From Sycobia sp. Sy_11 (taxonomy: Eukaryota > Arthropoda > Insecta > Hymenoptera > Epichrysomallidae), in contig JACCIC010000152.1 in assembly GCA_018907035.1 (NCBI GenBank), forward strand, positions 877,501 to 941,500: a DNA stretch of 64,000 nt, read 5' to 3'. Shown piece after piece: positions 59,246-64,000 of the stretch (positions are counted from its first letter, which is position 1; the number at the start of each line of letters is the position of its first letter). The notes under the pieces were generated by a model. The model made no database searches, was not told the DNA's origin, and was given only the letters and a program-made list of their open reading frames with translations. The translations under genes and the position numbers were made by a program.

Positions 59246-61602
59246 TTAACTTCCAGGGTAAAGAATTTTTTTTTTTGAATTGCAGTCGTGACCACTATAA
59301 CGGCACTGCACTAATTTCCGTTTTTGATTGAAGCAGAAATGAACCTCTAAGAGATATTGACGGCCAGAAAACTAAAACAAAAAGTATAAAATAGAAAAAA
59401 ATAGTTGCTTCTAATGGTGTAGTGATTTATCATTCCTTTATTATACCTCATCTTGAAAACATTTAATATATACGAGGGTACGTGAAGCCACTGTAATGGC
59501 CGCGACTATGTCACCGTATTCATATTCTCTACCTGGATGTATTGAAAAGCCGCTAAGTAGAGCTCCAACATTGAATGCATTTAACTTATCCATCGCAAAA
59601 CCAAAGTAATCAGAGACAGAATTGCAAATACAGGACCCGTGTACATTAAATTCTGTCTCCCAAAGCTCCTCTTCAGTTTTATTCGGCGACACAGATGGCC
59701 AGTGCATTTTTAAGTCTTCCTTGAAATTGTCTTCTAATTCCTCATTGTGATATCGTACTCTTGTTCCCGATGAGCTTTGACATAGCGTAGGTGACGGAGC
59801 ATTGAATTTCATGGGCCAGAGACCGTGTATGATCCAACTATCAGGTTCAAATACCGCCAAATGTTCGTTTATATACTGTAAGATATCGGCGCTGCTGATG
59901 CTGTCATCTGAATTTCGACTCCTTTCCTGAATAAACGAAGCTATGGGCGAATGTTGAGCAAATATTATTTGATCAAAATCGCCAACTGTACTAAAAAGTA
60001 TACGGATACGGATTTATTTTTCATATAGCAATATCACTTTAATAAAATAAATATATTATAAAAAAATTGTAATGTACAATAATAAATATTCAGAAAAGGT
60101 TTCAACTAAAATGTTTAGATTTTGCATCTTCCGAAGCCGCTTTTCATAAGATGTTGAACGTAGTGAAATTCATGAAAGGATTGTATTATATTTATGTTTG
60201 GATGATTTGGGATTTCAAATTATCACGATCTGCTTTACGATTTGTTTATTTCCATTCACGTTTGGATCTGGTATATGCAAAGATTTTGAACAGATTATGA
60301 ACAGATTTTGCTGTAGCTCTTTTAAGAATGTGGCTTGGGGAATAGACGTGTGGTTTGGTGTTATTGTGAATTCTGATTGATTGCGTAGTTTATATTCCGG
60401 TTTATTACTCCTTTGCTTTATTTTGAACGTATCGCTACGTATCACCAAGGATGTGATTTTTTTACGTTGGAAAACGTGTTTCATATTAGGTGTTACGTAT
60501 CACGATGTACTTTTCCTCTGACATATTTTTCGAATCGAAGCGTTAAATGAATTCAGGTTAGTTTCAAAATTTTTGTTATTCGCAATGACCTAGTCTTTTA
60601 CGAGCAGATTAATTTTCGTTCTTCGCGCTCTTATTTATAAATGTGCTCAAGCCGCCAGGATCAGGATATATTAACTCGAAAAAGATTTTATTTCAATCCA
60701 ATTTATGGAAAATTTAATTCCTCTCATGTTGATTAGGAGAAGCGCGAGCTCGAACCCGAAATGATCGAAAGAAACTCAACCTCGAAGTCTTTAATAAATT
60801 CACTGAAAACTACATTACAATGCTATCTGAAATCATGTAAGCATGTATAAATATTATTTTAAAATCTATATTTCATTTGAGAATGATATAAAAACAGAAA
60901 TGCTACACTGTCTCAAAAAATCATATTACTCTATTCGTTATGTCTATAATTTGCTATCAATTCAAATAGAAAAATCATTAAAAGCGTATTTATGAACAAA
61001 TAGAAATGTTTAGTATTTGTACAAAAATTAAATCAAATTTCTTTCGTTGTTTGAACATATAAGCTAACAAAGTTTCGATTTCTCAAAATTTGCAAATGAT
61101 AAGTGAGTTCATTTCGGTTCATCTTCAACAATCACATGAGAAATATTTTATTCCAATTAATTTTTAATTAAACAAATAATGAAAATTTTTTATTAATATT
61201 AATACATTATAAATTTTTCTTCTTTTTTTATATAGCTAGATAAATCATCTAGAAACGTATTTATCAGTAAATATAATATAATTTCTTTTAGCAAAACCAC
61301 GGCGAGATCGTTTTGGAAAATTTGAAACAAAAAAAAATTTGTTATCTTAAACTATGATTCCTTACAAAATTAAAAAGAAAGCTCCTTTTGTATTCATGAT
61401 AAATTTAGTTAATATGTGTATATTGCATAAATAAATATATTACAATCCTAATTAATACTACTATTTAATAGTCAACCTTTATTAATTCATTCAAAAATAG
61501 GGTTAATGGTTGTGATTAAATGAAATAAGAAATGTTCAATATTTACCTTCCATCTGTTTTGCAAAAAGATAGAATAAACAACATTATTACGTATTTTAAC
61601 AT
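59246..61602 (-). CDS. RNase T2 family secreted ribonuclease, paralog 2 (three exons)
   Basis: Second RNase T2 gene with the same architecture. Exons are 61602-61547 (ATG, 18 codons plus 2 nt), 59990-59447 (544 bp) and 59371-59246 (42 codons with stop), giving 241 residues. Donors are GTAAAT and GTATAA; acceptors follow TTTTTAG and TTTTAG. Exon 1 encodes a signal peptide (MLKYVIMLFILSFCKTDG). CAS1 is WIIHGLWP (His74). CAS2 is LWETEFNVHGSC (Glu132, Val135, His136), again with Val in place of the usual Lys/Arg. An NKT glycosylation site lies at 122. The C-terminal exon reads RQYLLEVHFCF and then cysteines as in paralog 1. It ends in a Lys run encoded by 11 adenines, where a one-base indel would change the tail. 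Intron 2 is 75 bp as in paralog 1, while intron 1 is 1,556 bp against 257 bp. All frames are open, so I read it as a functional gene. Exon 1 sits far upstream and an ORF-only search would miss it. Confidence 0.92.
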
Positions 61603-61609
61603 TTGTTCA

Positions 61610-64000
61610 TTAATTTTCTATAAAACTATTTTCTATAGTGCTTCTCTTTGAAATTCTGGCCAATTTTTACAACGACCTTAAAGCTTATGGGATGTTCTTT
61701 CTGGTAAAAGAATAAAATCAACAATATTATAGTTAATATCTATATTGTTCATATAATATTTACAGCATAAGCACTGCACTGCACCATTCTATTTTAATGA
61801 TAAATAGAAAAACTATAATTCAATATGTCAAAACTTCTCGTAAAATAAAACAAGTTATTTGGAAAAATGTAAAAAATAAAATAATGTTAGATTCTTGCAC
61901 GACACTTATATATATATATAGACATACTGATATATGTATAGATATTTATATGTATATATCAAACACAAAACACAGAAATACGAAAACTATTCTAGGACAG
62001 TAGTTTCTAAACAACTATTCGATAACAAAAAAATATTATGGTATTTTGATGACTTCTGATTTAAATAGTTAATATTTATTCTGCATACAAATAATCAGTA
62101 GTAAATGTTGCGCCTATAATCATATATTCTTCAAAAACAGAGAGCTTATATTGGTTAACTTCGTGTGGACAGCATGCTATAAAAAGAAAAAAGTACACAA
62201 TCTAACAAATGTTTTATGGTAAACATACATATATTTGTACTTGCTAAAATATATCTTTGTTTATAGGCGTATATAATTCGACGCGTTTTTGAGGCAACGG
62301 ATTTGCTCGCTTTGGCTTATGTTTCGACTGTTCATGAAGTCTGTGTAGCCCCCGATAACCTTTCGACGAGGATCCGTCGTAAACTTACAATTAAGGCCAT
62401 AAATGTATGTGGCCCGTGCATGCACAAGCGATCTCGTATGTAATATAATATTAATGCGTAAACAGAGGAAGCAGTGTTTAATGACTAACATACATATTCG
62501 TCGAATTAAAATTTGTGTAATTCTTAACAGAGCTTTGTCACTTGAGCTATATATACGTCATGAAAAAATACTGAAACGAAATTTCTCGAAGCAAAAATTT
62601 ACAAAAATTTTTGGATCAATCTCATTATGGTTACAAATTTTACCTAAACTCAAAAAGGAACCTTTTAATTCGGGCCTATTTTCGAAAATGCGACAATAAG
62701 GAAAAAAGTTTTCATTTATTTGAAGAAAATTGTGTCAAGACTCCTCGACTACCATACAACGTTGTAATATATCAAGCTAGCTCGACAGAAGAAATTTAGC
62801 CTCAATCTGCAGCTATATATGTATTGCAGCTTTTACTACACAATTGAAAAATCTATGATTTGTATTTGCAAATGCCGTTGGTGGTCGAGGTATACGCATA
62901 ATGAGTTATTGAATAGATTATCGTGAACTAGAAAAAGATGCCCCAATGCGGTTTTCAAGCAATGGTTTTCTATACTTATGCTGGATGACCTAGTTTGGGT
63001 TTGATTCATGGTTGAGCCTCTCGGATGTAGTAAACTTAAATGTACGTATGCAGCTCAATCATTTATCAATGATTTCTGAAAAACCAAAATGCGCAAATCT
63101 GAACGTAAGGGAAACCACCAATCAAGATCATTCGGAAATGATCAGCTAGTTAGTTTTATTAAGAATAGAAATCATAGAGTATTTAGAATAGCAACAACTA
63201 CAAGTATTGTTAAATCATAACAGTAGATAGCAAATGTAACAATTGATGTTTATAAGTATTATTATGTCAAAAAATTTTTGGTATACAGAATTAAGGCGCT
63301 TATAAACGGCGGGGTGTTAAGAACGAGTACTTAAGAATTCCACTGCATATTTCGAGATCTTAGAGTCTCAAAATTTACATTGAAAATCAAAAGAATGTTA
63401 GTCTAGTAAAGGCATAGAATTTGTTCGAAATTTGTGAGAAATAACTCGACGTTATTTAACAAATAATTAGATATTTAGCCATTATATTTTTTTACGAATG
63501 CATTCTCAAGAATTATTCTAGCCTGGATAATATTGAAGAATATTATATCATTGAAGAAAGTGAAAATAATGAAGGATATTTGAACAAACACAATAAAAAA
63601 ATTTGATTGTTTGTTTTGTCAAAATTTCAAGTGGAAATAGTGTTTATTCAACTTTAAAGTCAATGTTCTCGGCGTATTTAAAATACAGTTTTTAATTAAT
63701 TTCTCGCAGGCTTCGAATTCATGTTTGTTTTGACACTCGAGAACGATCGCGTGATTCTAAGAATATTTTATACACGGAAAAAATTCAAATCATGTGAATT
63801 TCCGAGACAGTATGTTCTAATAAATTAGATTGAGGAAAATAAAATCATATTTACGGTTAAATAGAACATCTTTTGTAAAATTCTAGATTTTTCATGGTTT
63901 CATCTATAGAATAACAATGCATTATCCATATTATGCAAAACAAGTGTGATTTTTATTTTTATTTTTATTTCTTAATATAATAATATAAAGTATATTAAAA
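61610..64000. other. AT-rich flank upstream of the RNase T2 paralogs
   Basis: Mostly AT-rich, with a slightly GC-richer patch at 62260-62450 that is open on both strands for about 60-75 codons. No third RNase T2 copy was seen before the window ends. Confidence 0.5.
62593..62799 (+). pseudogene. possible decayed FLYWCH-like zinc-finger fragment
   Basis: The plus-strand frame contains HYGYKFYLNSKRN then LLIRAYFRKCDN, resembling the GY-(F/Y)...(Y/F)-W-(R/K)-C core of FLYWCH fingers found in insect DNA-binding proteins and MULE-type transposases. It then runs VKTPRLPYNVVIYQASSTEE before a stop. The Trp is Phe and the later Cys and His residues are missing or unclear. The call rests on pattern resemblance only. 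Confidence 0.25.

Noticed and set aside
62267..62452. 62-codon stop-to-stop plus-strand frame preceded by TTTGTTTATAG, opposite a 76-codon minus-strand frame
   Set aside because: Could be an exon, but both strands are open over the same bases, no donor fits and no family is recognised.
63770..63960. third CACTG-type MITE copy starting TACACGGAAAAAATTC
   Set aside because: Only the left end is similar; no matching right end or TA-flanked terminus was found before the window ends.
1..64000. CRISPR arrays, rRNA genes or prokaryotic operons
   Set aside because: Repeats present are microsatellites or mobile-element pieces without regular spacers, and the genes are spliced.

Overview
The window is eukaryotic and almost certainly from an insect; Hymenoptera (ant or parasitoid-type wasp) is my best inference. 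The evidence is a spliced insect-style RNase T2 gene pair, an R1-clade non-LTR retrotransposon relic, a mariner relic, very dense (TA)n and (CT)n microsatellites, and a sharp alternation of AT-rich stretches with GC-rich islands that keep many CpGs. Nothing suggests bacterial sequence: there are no operons and no long unbroken conserved reading frames.

Layout. From 1 to about 54.8 kb the window is essentially a gene desert or the inside of a very large intron. About twenty GC-rich islands of 0.3-3 kb lie in AT-rich sequence. They are loaded with G/C homopolymers, (CT)n and long (TA)n tracts, and most long open frames there are composition artefacts. Inside this desert I can support a degenerate 3' part of an R1-like retrotransposon (10.93-11.92 kb, minus), a TA-flanked MITE family with CACTG ends (15.8 and 34.1 kb), a second MITE-like family with 30-bp terminal inverted repeats (44.1 kb, with a partial relative at 51.6 kb), a composite repeat (12.8-13.35 kb), several hairpins (2.4, 31.5-32.0 and 40.8 kb), and a few weak candidate exons or promoters (7.6, 27.9, 30.6 and 35.7 kb).

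The only confident protein-coding genes are at the right end. Two tandem RNase T2 paralogs lie on the minus strand (56.1-57.2 kb and 59.2-61.6 kb). Each can be rebuilt as three exons: an 18-codon signal-peptide exon, a 544-bp catalytic exon and a short C-terminal exon. The splice phases match, and both second introns are 75 bp. Both encode predicted secreted proteins of 241-244 residues with the CAS1 HGLWP motif and the CAS2 Glu and His, but both have Val where the family has Lys/Arg just before the CAS2 His. They look like a local duplication of a divergent secreted RNase T2. A frameshifted mariner transposase relic (54.85-55.77 kb, plus) lies just downstream of the pair, and a possible decayed FLYWCH-like fragment lies at 62.6 kb.

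Confidence is high for the RNase T2 pair, the R1 relic, the mariner relic and the large inverted repeats. It is low for the candidate exons and promoter calls, which rest on sequence inspection alone.
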